In this document: positions 15,203-23,672 of the stretch, in pieces
Numbering within the stretch: the stretch's first letter is position 1
Layout of the letters: every line of letters starts with the position of its first letter
NCBI RefSeq assembly: GCF_000337615.1
Contig: NZ_AOII01000014.1
Location: 1-41,423, forward strand
Reading direction: 5' to 3'
Length of the DNA stretch: 41,423 bases
From: Natrinema pallidum DSM 3751
GTDB taxonomy: Archaea > Halobacteriota > Halobacteria > Halobacteriales > Natrialbaceae
Position numbers and translations under genes: made by a program
The notes under the pieces: model-generated
The model's database searches: none
Seen by the model: the letters and a program-made list of their open reading frames with translations, nothing else
Told to the model about the DNA's origin: nothing

Positions 15203-16882
15203 TCAGCAGTCCGTGATGTGTTCCCACCGCCAGCTATCGCGGCTCGGCGGGACCGTCATCACGTCTACCGTGGCCTCCCAGACGGCCCCGTCGTAGGCGA
15301 CGCGGTCGCCGGTCTCGTAGACCGTCGCGTTGTCGTACGCCGGGTAGTCGCCGCAGTCGCCCGGTTGCTCGCCGGTGCCGTCTTCGTCGACGGTGACGGT
15401 AACCGAGTCGCTGTCGCTCTCGCCGTCGCCGGTCACGGTCAACGTCGCGGTGTACTCTCCCTCGGCGTCGTAGCTGTGGGTCACTGACTGACCGGTCGCC
15501 GAGACACCGTCACCGAACTCCCACTCGTAGGAGTCGATCGGACCGGACGAGTCACCGCCGTCGAACGTGATGGTCTTTTCGGGTTCGACGGTCGTCGGTG
15601 ACGCGTCCGCGACGGCCGTGACTCCCTCCGGAGGCTCACCGCCGTTGCCGACGAGGGCAGCAGCATCGACCCGGCCTGCACCCTGGTCGGTACTCGGAAG
15701 TCCGACATCGACGGCCGACTCCTCGAGCGCGGAGCGCAGTTCGCTCGGCCCCCAGTCGGGGTTGGCCGCCAGTCCGAGCGCGGCGACGCCCGCAACGGCG
15801 GGCGACGCCATCGACGTGCCCGATAGCCGCTCGTAGCCGCCGTTCGGAACCGCCGAGAGGACGTCCACGCCCGGCCCAGCCACGTCGATCTTCGGTCCGG
15901 TGTTGCTGAAGCGCGCGAGGGACTCCGAAGAATCGAGTGCGGACACCGCGACGCAGTTGGAGTACGCCGCCGGGTAGGAGACACAATCCCGACACGGACC
16001 GTCGTTCCCCGCTGCAGCGATCGGCAGCGTTCCGTTGTTGTACGCATAGTTGATCGCGCTTTCGACCACGCCACTTTGCTGTGGCGCGCCGAGGCTCAGG
16101 TTGATGATGTCGGCACCGTTGTCCACGGCCCACTGGATACCGTCGGCGATGTCGCTCCAGGAACCGCCGCCGTCGCCGAGGACGCGCACCGAATAGAGGT
16201 GCGAGTTCGAGATTCCGGCGACCCCGCTGCCGTTGTCCGTCGTCGCCGACGCGATGCCGGAGACGTGGGTCCCGTGTTTCGCCCCTCGTGCGGCCGGATC
16301 GTCGGTGTCGCCGGCGGGGTCGGTCCCCGGATTCGAGCCGTACCGGTCCCGAAGATCGGGATGGGTGTAATCGGCACCCGTGTCGACGACGGCGATCGTC
16401 ACGTCGTCCGAGCCGAGCGTCGTTTCCCACGCCTCCGGCGCGTTCACCTGCTGAGGGGCGTACTGCTGGGAGAAGTCCGGATCGTCGGGGGTACGCTGCT
16501 CCGTCTCTACCGGGTCGAACGCGTAGTAGGTCCCGTTCTCCTCGACGAACTCCACGCCGTCGGTTCGCTCGAGGCTCCGAGCGACGGTCGATCCCGACTG
16601 GGCGCTTGCCTCCTCGGGAACCTCGACGGCGAAGTAGCCGAGCGTCTCGTTTCGGTGGACGACGTTCGCGTCTGCGGGGAGTTGATTCGCGACGGTGCGC
16701 TGTACGGAGACCGTACTCGTCGTCGGTGCCGTGCTGACCAGCAACTCGTTCGGTTTCGGTCCCGGATCGCGTCCGGGCTGTGCGGCCGTCAGACCGCCGA
16801 GCGCTGTGATACCGCCGATCGCTCCGACACTCCGAAGGATATCCCGTCTGCCGGGACCGTTTCGGTCGTTGTTATTTGCCAT
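15203..16882 (-). CDS. Subtilisin-like protease (S8) with PKD and chitin-binding-like C-terminus
   Basis: A 559-residue secreted protease. A Tat-like signal (GRRDILRSVGAIGG) and an I9-type propeptide region (about 45-125) precede the S8 domain with catalytic Asp167 (VVDTG), His203 (HGTHVSG), oxyanion Asn293 (AAGND) and Ser357 (GTSMASP); a Cys-rich loop (CRDC...NC, 297-310) recalls halolysins. Then come a PKD domain (about 422-500) and a C-terminal module from about 510 (DNATVYETGDRVAYDGAVWEATVD) like the chitinase binding module. I chose ATG 16882; the GTG ten codons upstream lies between the TATA box and the expected transcript start. Probably removes protein from chitin or matures the neighbouring enzymes. 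Confidence 0.94.
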   Translation of the reverse strand: MANNNDRNGPGRRDILRSVGAIGGITALGGLTAAQPGRDPGPKPNELLVSTAPTTSTVSVQRTVANQLPADANVVHRNETLGYFAVEVPEEASAQSGSTVARSLERTDGVEFVEENGTYYAFDPVETEQRTPDDPDFSQQYAPQQVNAPEAWETTLGSDDVTIAVVDTGADYTHPDLRDRYGSNPGTDPAGDTDDPAARGAKHGTHVSGIASATTDNGSGVAGISNSHLYSVRVLGDGGGSWSDIADGIQWAVDNGADIINLSLGAPQQSGVVESAINYAYNNGTLPIAAAGNDGPCRDCVSYPAAYSNCVAVSALDSSESLARFSNTGPKIDVAGPGVDVLSAVPNGGYERLSGTSMASPAVAGVAALGLAANPDWGPSELRSALEESAVDVGLPSTDQGAGRVDAAALVGNGGEPPEGVTAVADASPTTVEPEKTITFDGGDSSGPIDSYEWEFGDGVSATGQSVTHSYDAEGEYTATLTVTGDGESDSDSVTVTVDEDGTGEQPGDCGDYPAYDNATVYETGDRVAYDGAVWEATVDVMTVPPSRDSWRWEHITDC

Positions 16883-16912
16883 TTTGCAACCATATATATT
16901 TACTTGCTGCAC

Positions 16913-16921
16913 TTATATTTT
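16913..16921 (-). promoter_or_regulatory. Candidate TATA box of the S8 protease gene
   Basis: AAATATAAG-like on the minus strand, about 31-39 nt before ATG 16882, within a strongly AT-rich stretch (16885-16970). Supports the ATG start rather than the upstream GTG. Confidence 0.45.
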
Positions 16922-17155
16922 ATTAGTAAATTAGATACTAGTATTAATTTACATAATCTAAAGAAAATTGTGGAGGACGGCCCCGGTCAACGAACGGCAA
17001 CCGCTCGAGGACGGCGCTCGATGTCTCGACTGCTCGGCCGGCGACGCTGACGGCCACGCTGGCCGCCGGTCACGACTCGAGCAGGGTGACGGGAGTCGCT
17101 GCCCGTCACTGCACAGCCGACCGCCGGTTGCCGTGTGATCGGTGTGTGAATCTGT

Positions 17156-18526
17156 TCAGGCGGGGGGATCGGTCGATCCGCTCTCGAAGTCGCTATAGAT
17201 GTCCGAGAACGTTCCGTCGGGGTCGTTGTACAGCGCCCAGTAGGACACCAGTCCCATTCCGCGGTCCGCCGCGAAATCGACGATATTCCGGGCAACGTCG
17301 GGCGTAATCGACTCCTCGCTGACGTCCGGGGTGTTGCCGAGCATCGCCCAACACTCCGCGGTCGACTTGTCGGGATACGTCTCGTCGAGGAACGCGACGG
17401 TGCCCTCACACGCCGAGACGATCTTGTCGTACGTCGTCGGGCCCATCACCATCGTCATGATGTTGACGTACGCGAGGTCGACGCCCTTCTCGACGGCGTC
17501 GCGGACCCACGTTCTGGCCTGTGCGTGGCTCGAGTTCGCGATCCCGTTCTCGTCCGCCGGCACGGTGTAGCCCACCGTGACCTCGGGGCGCTCGTCCTGT
17601 AACAGCGCGAGAGCCTTGTTGCGCAGTTCGTAGATGGGCTGGTCGCGTCGGTGGGCGTTCTCGTCGTCGATGTCGATGTGCGTGACAGCGAGCGTATCGA
17701 GAACCGCCGCGTATGCGTCTTTCAGTTCCGTCGCGGAGTCGGCATCGCGGGCGATGGTTCGACCTTCCCAGCCGCCGATCGAGAGCCAGACCTCGATGCC
17801 TTCGTCCTGTAACGTCCGTATCTCCTGTTCGTACCTCGAGAGGGGCTGTTGATCACACGAGCCCTGATTACAGCCGGTCAGCCACCCGGGATTGATGTCG
17901 CCGTCGTCGGTCGCATCGCCGAGGAACGAGACGACGACGCGATCGGTATCGGCCGCGAGCGTGCCGTCGACGAGATCGCCCCAGGTGCCCTGGTACGGCG
18001 CGAACGCGCCGTCGACGGTGATCCCGTCCCGGCCGCCGACGTGGACCGTCGTCGCGGTCGAATCCGAGTCGCCGTCGGCAGTCTCGACGGCCAGTGTTAC
18101 CTCGTACTCGCCGTCGTCGTCGTAGGCGTGTGTCACGACGTCTCCCTCGGCGGTCGTGCCGTCGCCGAGGTCCCAGGTGTAGGCGGCGATTTCGCCGTCC
18201 GAGTCGGTGCCGTCGAACCGAACGTCCGCACCCGGATCGGGGGTGGCGTCGCTGACGGTGATCGACGCGGTCGGGCCGGGATCGTACGCTTTGATTTCAT
18301 CCCAGGGCCCCCATTCGCCGCCCTCGCCCGGTTCGTTGCCGCGGGTCCACCACTGGGCTTCCCAGACGGTGCTGTCGTGGACGACGCGGTCGCCGCTCGT
18401 GTACACGTCGTCGGGTTTCCATTCGGGGTACTCCTGTGCGGCCGCAGCGGTGCCGACCCCGACGCCCGCGACGATGGCGGACAGTGTCGATGCAGTACGC
18501 AGTACGTTTCGTCGTGATCGTTTCAT
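17156..18526 (-). CDS. GH18-type chitinase-like protein with CBM and PKD (atypical motif)
   Basis: A 456-residue Tat-exported protein (KRSRRNVLR, cleavage near AAAAQ). A CBM5/12-like module (about 32-77) and a PKD domain (about 84-164) precede a compact GH18-like domain (about 168-445) with SIGGWEG (249-255) and the active-site strand VTHIDIDDEN. Compared with DGIDIDWE, Asp285, Asp287 and the acid Glu289 are kept, but the first Asp is Thr282 and Trp is Asp288. SYWALYND near 428 matches the GH18 last strand. Only 9 bp separate it from the upstream chitinase, so they are co-transcribed. Likely a chitinase or chitobiosidase of a divergent GH18 group. Confidence 0.88.
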   Translation of the reverse strand: MKRSRRNVLRTASTLSAIVAGVGVGTAAAAQEYPEWKPDDVYTSGDRVVHDSTVWEAQWWTRGNEPGEGGEWGPWDEIKAYDPGPTASITVSDATPDPGADVRFDGTDSDGEIAAYTWDLGDGTTAEGDVVTHAYDDDGEYEVTLAVETADGDSDSTATTVHVGGRDGITVDGAFAPYQGTWGDLVDGTLAADTDRVVVSFLGDATDDGDINPGWLTGCNQGSCDQQPLSRYEQEIRTLQDEGIEVWLSIGGWEGRTIARDADSATELKDAYAAVLDTLAVTHIDIDDENAHRRDQPIYELRNKALALLQDERPEVTVGYTVPADENGIANSSHAQARTWVRDAVEKGVDLAYVNIMTMVMGPTTYDKIVSACEGTVAFLDETYPDKSTAECWAMLGNTPDVSEESITPDVARNIVDFAADRGMGLVSYWALYNDPDGTFSDIYSDFESGSTDPPA

Positions 18527-18535
18527 TGTCGTCGG

Positions 18536-20272
18536 TTAGATCGTCCGGAGGATCGTCTCCAGAAGCGTTTCGTTCCAGTCCTGGGAGAGTTCCCAGAACA
18601 TCACGCCACCCATGCCGCGCTCCTTGGCGAACTCGACTTTCGCCTCGATGGCTTGCTCGTCGTCGTAACTGATGAAAATCCCCTCCTCATCGTTGACGAG
18701 ATATGGAACGTCACCCATGTCGTGACGGCTGACCTCCCAGCCGGACTCGTCGCGCATGTTCTCCTCGATGTCGCCGAAGTCGAACGAGCCGGTCGGGTCC
18801 GCGCCGTCCTCGAGGAGGTGGTGCCAGGTTCCCTCGGGCAGTCCCGAGTACCGCGAGCCGAGTTCGGGCGACTGCCACTCGCCGACGGTAAAGCCGCGGC
18901 CGTAGAACGGCATCCCGAGCACGAGTTCGTCGTACTCGGCGGGGTCGGCGGGCGGATACTGCCACTGGTTGGGCCAGTAGCCCTCCTCGCCGTGATCGCC
19001 GGCCCACAGCTTGTCGACGGAGTACTCCGCCCAGTACTGTTCGCCGTCGGGGTAGACGTCGCGGTCGTTCGTCGGATGCGTGTCGGGACCGTACAGCGGC
19101 GCGTTCAGGCCGATCGTGGTCATCCACTCGCCGGTGAAGTCGTAGGCCATGACGTACACCGAGTCACAGACCTCGCCGATCCGATCGTGGCGAAGCCCGC
19201 CGGCGTTCCAGTCGGAGCCGCCGTTGGCGACCGACAGGTAGTAGTGCTGGCCGTCCTCCTCGCCCGCCTGATCGAGGTGGGTGCGCAGTTCCTCGAGCAA
19301 CAGGACGTGGTTCTCGTAGTCGTCGTCGTTGCCACACTGGCACTCGCCCTGTTGGGGACCGGGATGTTCCCAGTCGATGTCGATCCCGTCGAAGTTGTAC
19401 TGTCGCATCAGCTCGACGCAGTTCTCGGCGAAGGTCGTCCGCAGGTCGGGATCGGCCGCAACGATGTGGAAGTTCTCCGAGAGCGTCCAGCCCCCGATCG
19501 AGAGGTGGAACCGACAGTCGGCCTCGTCCGCCAGGTCGGCGAACTGCTCGAGGTTTTCCTCGTGTGTCTGGCGCGGTACGTCGAACTCCGTCTCGTCGTT
19601 TTCCGGCGGGAAGACGTTCCCGTTCTCATCGACCGCGATGAACGCGTACAGCATGTCGGTCACCTTGTCGAAGGGGACGTCGCTCGGGTAGTAGTCCTGC
19701 TCGGTGTTTGCCTTCCAGCCGGGGTAGTAGCCGACGACTTTGAACTCGTCGTCCGGCCCCTCGATCTCGTCCCGGACGGTGAGGTCCAGACGGGTGGTGT
19801 CGGTTTCGCCGTCGGCGTCGGTGACGGTCAGCTCGACGGTGTAGTCGCCCGTCTCGTCGTACGTGTGCGTGACGACCTCGCCGGTGGCTTCGGTCCCGTC
19901 GCCGAACGTCCACGCGTAGGAGTCGATCGCACCTGTCGACTCGCTCCCGTCGAACTCGACGGTCTCGCCGATCTCGATGCGGGACGCGCTCGCGGCGATG
20001 CGTGCGGACAGGGCCGGGGGCTCGGGCTCGGACGAGTCGACCTCGTCCCACGGTCCCCATTCGCCGCCGTCGCCCGGCTCGTCGCCGCGGGTCCACCACT
20101 GGGCTTCCCAGACGGAGCCGTCGTGGACGACTCGATCACCGCCCGTGTAGGCGGTGTCCGGGTCCCACTCCGGATACTCCTGGGCCGTCGCCACCGACCC
20201 CGCCCCGAGGCCGGCCAGTAGGGCGGATATTTTCGATGCTGTGCTCAGTACGTTTCGTCGTGATCGTTTCAT
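18536..20272 (-). CDS. GH18 chitinase with CBM and PKD domains
   Basis: A 578-residue secreted chitinase. Tat signal (KRSRRNVLS, cleavage near VATAQ), CBM5/12-like module at about 32-77, PKD at about 88-168, then a full GH18 barrel from about 177: VVGYYPGWKA, HLSIGGWTLS, FDGIDIDWEHPG with Asp295, Asp298, Asp300 and catalytic Glu302, VMAYDFTGEW, LGMPFYGRGF and GGVMFWELSQD. A chitinase insertion domain lies around 400-540. It hydrolyses chitin by the substrate-assisted retaining mechanism of the family. It is the middle gene of three in tandem (87 bp after the previous, 9 bp before the next). Confidence 0.96.
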   Translation of the reverse strand: MKRSRRNVLSTASKISALLAGLGAGSVATAQEYPEWDPDTAYTGGDRVVHDGSVWEAQWWTRGDEPGDGGEWGPWDEVDSSEPEPPALSARIAASASRIEIGETVEFDGSESTGAIDSYAWTFGDGTEATGEVVTHTYDETGDYTVELTVTDADGETDTTRLDLTVRDEIEGPDDEFKVVGYYPGWKANTEQDYYPSDVPFDKVTDMLYAFIAVDENGNVFPPENDETEFDVPRQTHEENLEQFADLADEADCRFHLSIGGWTLSENFHIVAADPDLRTTFAENCVELMRQYNFDGIDIDWEHPGPQQGECQCGNDDDYENHVLLLEELRTHLDQAGEEDGQHYYLSVANGGSDWNAGGLRHDRIGEVCDSVYVMAYDFTGEWMTTIGLNAPLYGPDTHPTNDRDVYPDGEQYWAEYSVDKLWAGDHGEEGYWPNQWQYPPADPAEYDELVLGMPFYGRGFTVGEWQSPELGSRYSGLPEGTWHHLLEDGADPTGSFDFGDIEENMRDESGWEVSRHDMGDVPYLVNDEEGIFISYDDEQAIEAKVEFAKERGMGGVMFWELSQDWNETLLETILRTI

Positions 20273-20359
20273 CGGTTGTGGGTATGTGTGTCGTTCGATC
20301 GGCAGTGCTGCTGCTCGAGCGGCTCCCCGGCCGTCGCGGCGCGGGCTCGCGACCGTCGG

Positions 20360-22162
20360 TTAGCCGTTGAGCGTCGTCCAGAGCGTCGTGATGAGATCGC
20401 CCTCGTAGGTGTCGCCGCTGATGGCCCATAGCATCGTCCCGCCGTAGGGTGAGTCCCTGAGCCAGTCCATCTTTGCTTCCATCGACTGCTCGGTTTCGTG
20501 GGAGATCATCGTCCGTTCCTCGGAGTTCCAGCTCCAGGCGGCGACCGCGTCCTCGTCGAAGTACGTCTCCCAGCCGGGGCCGTCGAGATCGACCGGGTTG
20601 CTCCCGCTCCGGCCGTCGGAGCCGAGGTCGAACCACTCCCAGACGCCCGCGTAGCTGGTCCCCATCGACGGGTCCCAGCTCGGGTACGATCCCTCGCCGC
20701 TGGCGTCTCGACCGTCGCCCTCGTACGTTTGGAAGAGACCGTCGTCCGTCCCGGTCCCGAAGTCACCCTCGGGCGGCTGGACGTCGGTCCAGCTCCGCCC
20801 GTAGAACGGGACCGCCATGTTGAGCTGATCGGGGTCCCAGCCCTGCTCGGCCCAGTACTCGAGGGCGAACTGGGCGTTCCAGCTGTCGGAGTCCGCGTAC
20901 GGGTCGTCGGGGTTCTCCTTCAGCGGCGCGTGATGGCCGGTCGTCTCGCTCCAGATACCCCGATAATCGAAGGTCATCACCTGGGCGAAATCGAGGATAT
21001 CCGAGAGTTCGTCGTGCTCGAGTCCGTCGTTGCCCGCGCTCTTCCCCTCAACGACTTCGGGGTTGGGGCTGACGGCGGCGGAGAGTTCGTAGGGCTCGTC
21101 GCGGTCGGGATCGCTTTCCGCAGCCGCGTCGAGTTGCTCGCGGACTTCCCGACACAGGAGCGTAAAGCGTTCCTGGTCGCCCTCGCGGACGCTGTTGTCG
21201 ACGTCACAGACGGGATCGTCCGCGGTACAGCCGCCGCCGCCGGGGAACTCCCAATCGATGTCGATCCCGTCGAGGTTCGCTTTCTCGACGAGATCGACAC
21301 AATTGCTGGCGAAGCGCTCTCGGTTCTCCTGGGTGAGCGCAGCGTCGGAGAAGTTCTCCGAGTCGCCCCAGCCACCGATCGAGAGGACGAACTTGGTGTC
21401 CTCCCGTTCGGCGGCGTATTCCGCGAACGTCTTGCCGCGGTCCGGCCCTTGCCAGTCCTTCTCGGCGTAGAACATCTGTTGCCCGTAGCTATCGCCCACG
21501 AGGTTAATGGAGCCGTCCGCCTCGGGCCGGGCGAACGCGTATTGGACGTGCGTGACCTTGTCGAAGGGGATGTCGCCCGGGACGTAGTCCCGGTCGTACT
21601 GGGCCCACTGCCGGTAGTACGCGATGACCCGGTTCTCGTCCGGGGACGGGCGGCCGGCGGTGATCGTGATCGAATGCGTGTCGGTCTTGCCGTCGGCGGT
21701 CTCGACCGTCAGCGTCACGTCGTACTGTCCCGTTTCGAACGCACGGGTGACGGTTTCGCCTGACGCGGTCGTGCCGTCGCCAAAGGCCCACTCGTAGGAC
21801 TCGATTTCACCCTCCGAATCGCTGGCGTCGAACGTGACTTCGGAGCCGGGATCGGGGAACTGCGTGCTGACCGAGAACTGCGCGGTCGGGCCGTCGTCGC
21901 CGCCATCGCCGTCGTCCCCGTCGTTTTCCTCGATCTGGTCCCACGGGCCCCACTCGTCGGCCCCGGGTTCGTCGCCGCGGGTCCACCACTGGGCCTCCCA
22001 GACGGAGCCGTCGTAAACGACCCGATCGCCGCTCGTGTAGACGGTCTCGGAGTCCCACTCGGGATGTTCTTGTGCCGCCGCCGCCGTGCTCGCACCGATG
22101 CTCGCCAGCAGCGCGGACAGTTTCGTCGCGTTCTTGAGTACGGTTCGTCGTGTTCGTTTCAT
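20360..22162 (-). CDS. GH18 chitinase with CBM and PKD domains
   Basis: A 600-residue secreted chitinase. I chose ATG 22162 because it gives MKRTRRTVL, like its paralogs; a start 12 codons upstream is unlikely. Tat signal with cleavage near AAAAQ, CBM5/12-like module about 33-76, PKD about 92-169, GH18 barrel from about 178 with VIAYYRQW, LSIGGWGDSENF, LDGIDIDWEFPGG (Asp298, Asp301, Asp303, catalytic Glu305), VMTFDYRGIW, VPFYGRSW and GTMLWAISGD. Two Cys (GCTADDPVCD, 311-319) next to the active site may form a disulfide. It is first in the minus-strand chitinase tandem. Confidence 0.96.
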   Translation of the reverse strand: MKRTRRTVLKNATKLSALLASIGASTAAAAQEHPEWDSETVYTSGDRVVYDGSVWEAQWWTRGDEPGADEWGPWDQIEENDGDDGDGGDDGPTAQFSVSTQFPDPGSEVTFDASDSEGEIESYEWAFGDGTTASGETVTRAFETGQYDVTLTVETADGKTDTHSITITAGRPSPDENRVIAYYRQWAQYDRDYVPGDIPFDKVTHVQYAFARPEADGSINLVGDSYGQQMFYAEKDWQGPDRGKTFAEYAAEREDTKFVLSIGGWGDSENFSDAALTQENRERFASNCVDLVEKANLDGIDIDWEFPGGGGCTADDPVCDVDNSVREGDQERFTLLCREVREQLDAAAESDPDRDEPYELSAAVSPNPEVVEGKSAGNDGLEHDELSDILDFAQVMTFDYRGIWSETTGHHAPLKENPDDPYADSDSWNAQFALEYWAEQGWDPDQLNMAVPFYGRSWTDVQPPEGDFGTGTDDGLFQTYEGDGRDASGEGSYPSWDPSMGTSYAGVWEWFDLGSDGRSGSNPVDLDGPGWETYFDEDAVAAWSWNSEERTMISHETEQSMEAKMDWLRDSPYGGTMLWAISGDTYEGDLITTLWTTLNG

Positions 22163-22379
22163 TGGTTTGGATTTCAGTATGGTCGTCGGACGTTGCAACT
22201 GGTCGCGATCCGTCGCGACCCGCCTAGTATTCTTTACTCGGCATATAAAATAATATCTTAATACTCGAGATAATATTTATCAGTTCACACTTTACAGTAC
22301 TATATATTTTACAGGAACGGATCGATTACAGGTCCCACTCTCGGGGCCACACGTTACCACGCTATAGTAGCGGCGACGG
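22163..22379. promoter_or_regulatory. AT-rich promoter region upstream of the chitinase tandem
   Basis: The stretch 22230-22312 is unusually AT-rich for this genome and has several TATA-like boxes on the minus strand. These are 65-150 nt from the chitinase ATG, so a longer leader than usual is possible. No gene seen. Confidence 0.45.
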
Positions 22380-23546
22380 TTACGCCGTCTCGACGTGGCT
22401 GTCGGCTTCGGAGAGCGAACTCGAGTCGATCGGTTCATCGCTGTGCTTGATCGACCGCCCGGACTCCGCGTCGAAGAGGTGCATCTTCGACGCCGGCACG
22501 TGCATGTGCAGGTGCCCGCCGGGATCGACGCCGACGTGACCGTCGACGGTAACCGTAATCGCCTCGCCACCGACGTCCAGATAGACGTTCGTGATGTCCC
22601 CCATCGGTTCGGTGACGGTCACATCCGTCTCGATCAACCGATTCGGTTCCGGGTGGGTCTCGGGGGTGTCGGTAAGCGACACGTGCTCCGGTCTGATACC
22701 GAGCACGAGGTCGGTGCTGTCGAGTTCGTCGGCCAGCGAGTCCGACAGCGGCAGCGTAAAGTCCGGATGGTCGAGCCTGCCGTCCTCGAGATCGGCGTCG
22801 ACGTCGAGGAAATTCATCGGTGGGGAGCCGATGAATCCCGCGACGAACTGGTTCGCCGGCCGGTGATAGCACTCGAGCGGCGTCCCCACCTGCTGTAACC
22901 GGCCGTCGTTGAGGATGACGATCCGGTCGCCCATCGTCATCGCCTCCGTCTGGTCGTGCGTGACGTACACCGTCGTTACGCCCAACTCGGTTTGCAGTTG
23001 CTGGAGTTCCGTCCGCATCTGTGCACGCAGTTTCGCGTCGAGGTTCGAGAGCGGTTCGTCCATCAAGAAGAGCTCCGGATCGCGGACGACCGCCCGCCCG
23101 AGCGCGACCCGCTGTTGTTGCCCGCCGGAGAGGTCGCCGGGTTTGTCGTCGAGGAGGTCGACAATATCCATCATTTCGGCGGCGGTTTCGACCTGGTCGT
23201 CGATTTCGGCGGCCGAGAGATCCGTCGACATCTTCAGCCCGAACGCGATGTTCTCCCGGGCGGTCATGTGCGGGTAGAGCGCGTAGTTCTGGAACACCAT
23301 CGCGATATCCCTGTCTTTGGGCTTTTCGTCCGTCACGGCGGTCCCGTCGAACCGTATCGCGCCGCTCGTGACCGTCTCGAGGCCGGCGATACAGCGGAGC
23401 GTCGTCGACTTACCACAGCCGGACGGCCCCACGAAGACGACGAACTCGCCGTCCTCGAGTTGGAGATCGAGCGACTCGACGGCTTGGATCGGTCCGTTCG
23501 GCGTACGGTACTCTTTGGTCAGACCATCTATGTCAATCCGGCCCAT
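22380..23546 (-). CDS. ABC sugar importer ATPase (MalK/UgpC/MsmK type)
   Basis: A 388-residue cytoplasmic ATPase. Walker A GPSGCGKST (40-48), Q-loop VFQNYALYPHM (84-94), signature LSGGQQQR (139-146), Walker B FLMDEP (160-165), H-loop His197, and a C-terminal TOBE/OB regulatory region (about 240-365) with LGIRPEH. This architecture is that of the carbohydrate importer family CUT1. It is separated from its permeases by the oppositely oriented GH3 gene and shares a 126-bp divergent promoter with it. A minus-strand TATA box at 23571-23580 fits a leaderless start. Substrate by context: chito-oligosaccharides. Confidence 0.95.
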   Translation of the reverse strand: MGRIDIDGLTKEYRTPNGPIQAVESLDLQLEDGEFVVFVGPSGCGKSTTLRCIAGLETVTSGAIRFDGTAVTDEKPKDRDIAMVFQNYALYPHMTARENIAFGLKMSTDLSAAEIDDQVETAAEMMDIVDLLDDKPGDLSGGQQQRVALGRAVVRDPELFLMDEPLSNLDAKLRAQMRTELQQLQTELGVTTVYVTHDQTEAMTMGDRIVILNDGRLQQVGTPLECYHRPANQFVAGFIGSPPMNFLDVDADLEDGRLDHPDFTLPLSDSLADELDSTDLVLGIRPEHVSLTDTPETHPEPNRLIETDVTVTEPMGDITNVYLDVGGEAITVTVDGHVGVDPGGHLHMHVPASKMHLFDAESGRSIKHSDEPIDSSSLSEADSHVETA

Positions 23547-23570
23547 TCGTTACGAATGCTATCGGCGAGG

Positions 23571-23580
23571 CATATATACT
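23571..23580 (-). promoter_or_regulatory. TATA box of the ABC ATPase gene
   Basis: AGTATATATG on the minus strand, 25-34 nt upstream of ATG 23546. Confidence 0.55.
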
Positions 23581-23593
23581 TATCTGCAGTCGA

Positions 23594-23645
23594 TAGTTCT
23601 ACCCACGAGCCGCTAGAACTAACGCCGGTCGCGACAGTAGAACTA
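23594..23645. promoter_or_regulatory. Three copies of TAGAACTA between ATPase and GH3 genes
   Basis: Exact octamers TAGTTCTA (23594-23601, inverted), TAGAACTA (23614-23621) and TAGAACTA (23638-23645) within 52 bp. The first lies just upstream of the ATPase TATA box; the third overlaps the expected GH3 core promoter (ACTACATA, 23642-23649). Copies are seen; operator function is inferred. Confidence 0.55.
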
Positions 23646-23672
23646 CATACGAGAACGACCAACTGACTCACG

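Noticed and set aside
18653-20221. Long plus-strand open frame opposite the GH18 chitinase
   Set aside because: High-GC shadow of the minus-strand chitinase; low-complexity Val/Asp-rich product without a recognisable domain.
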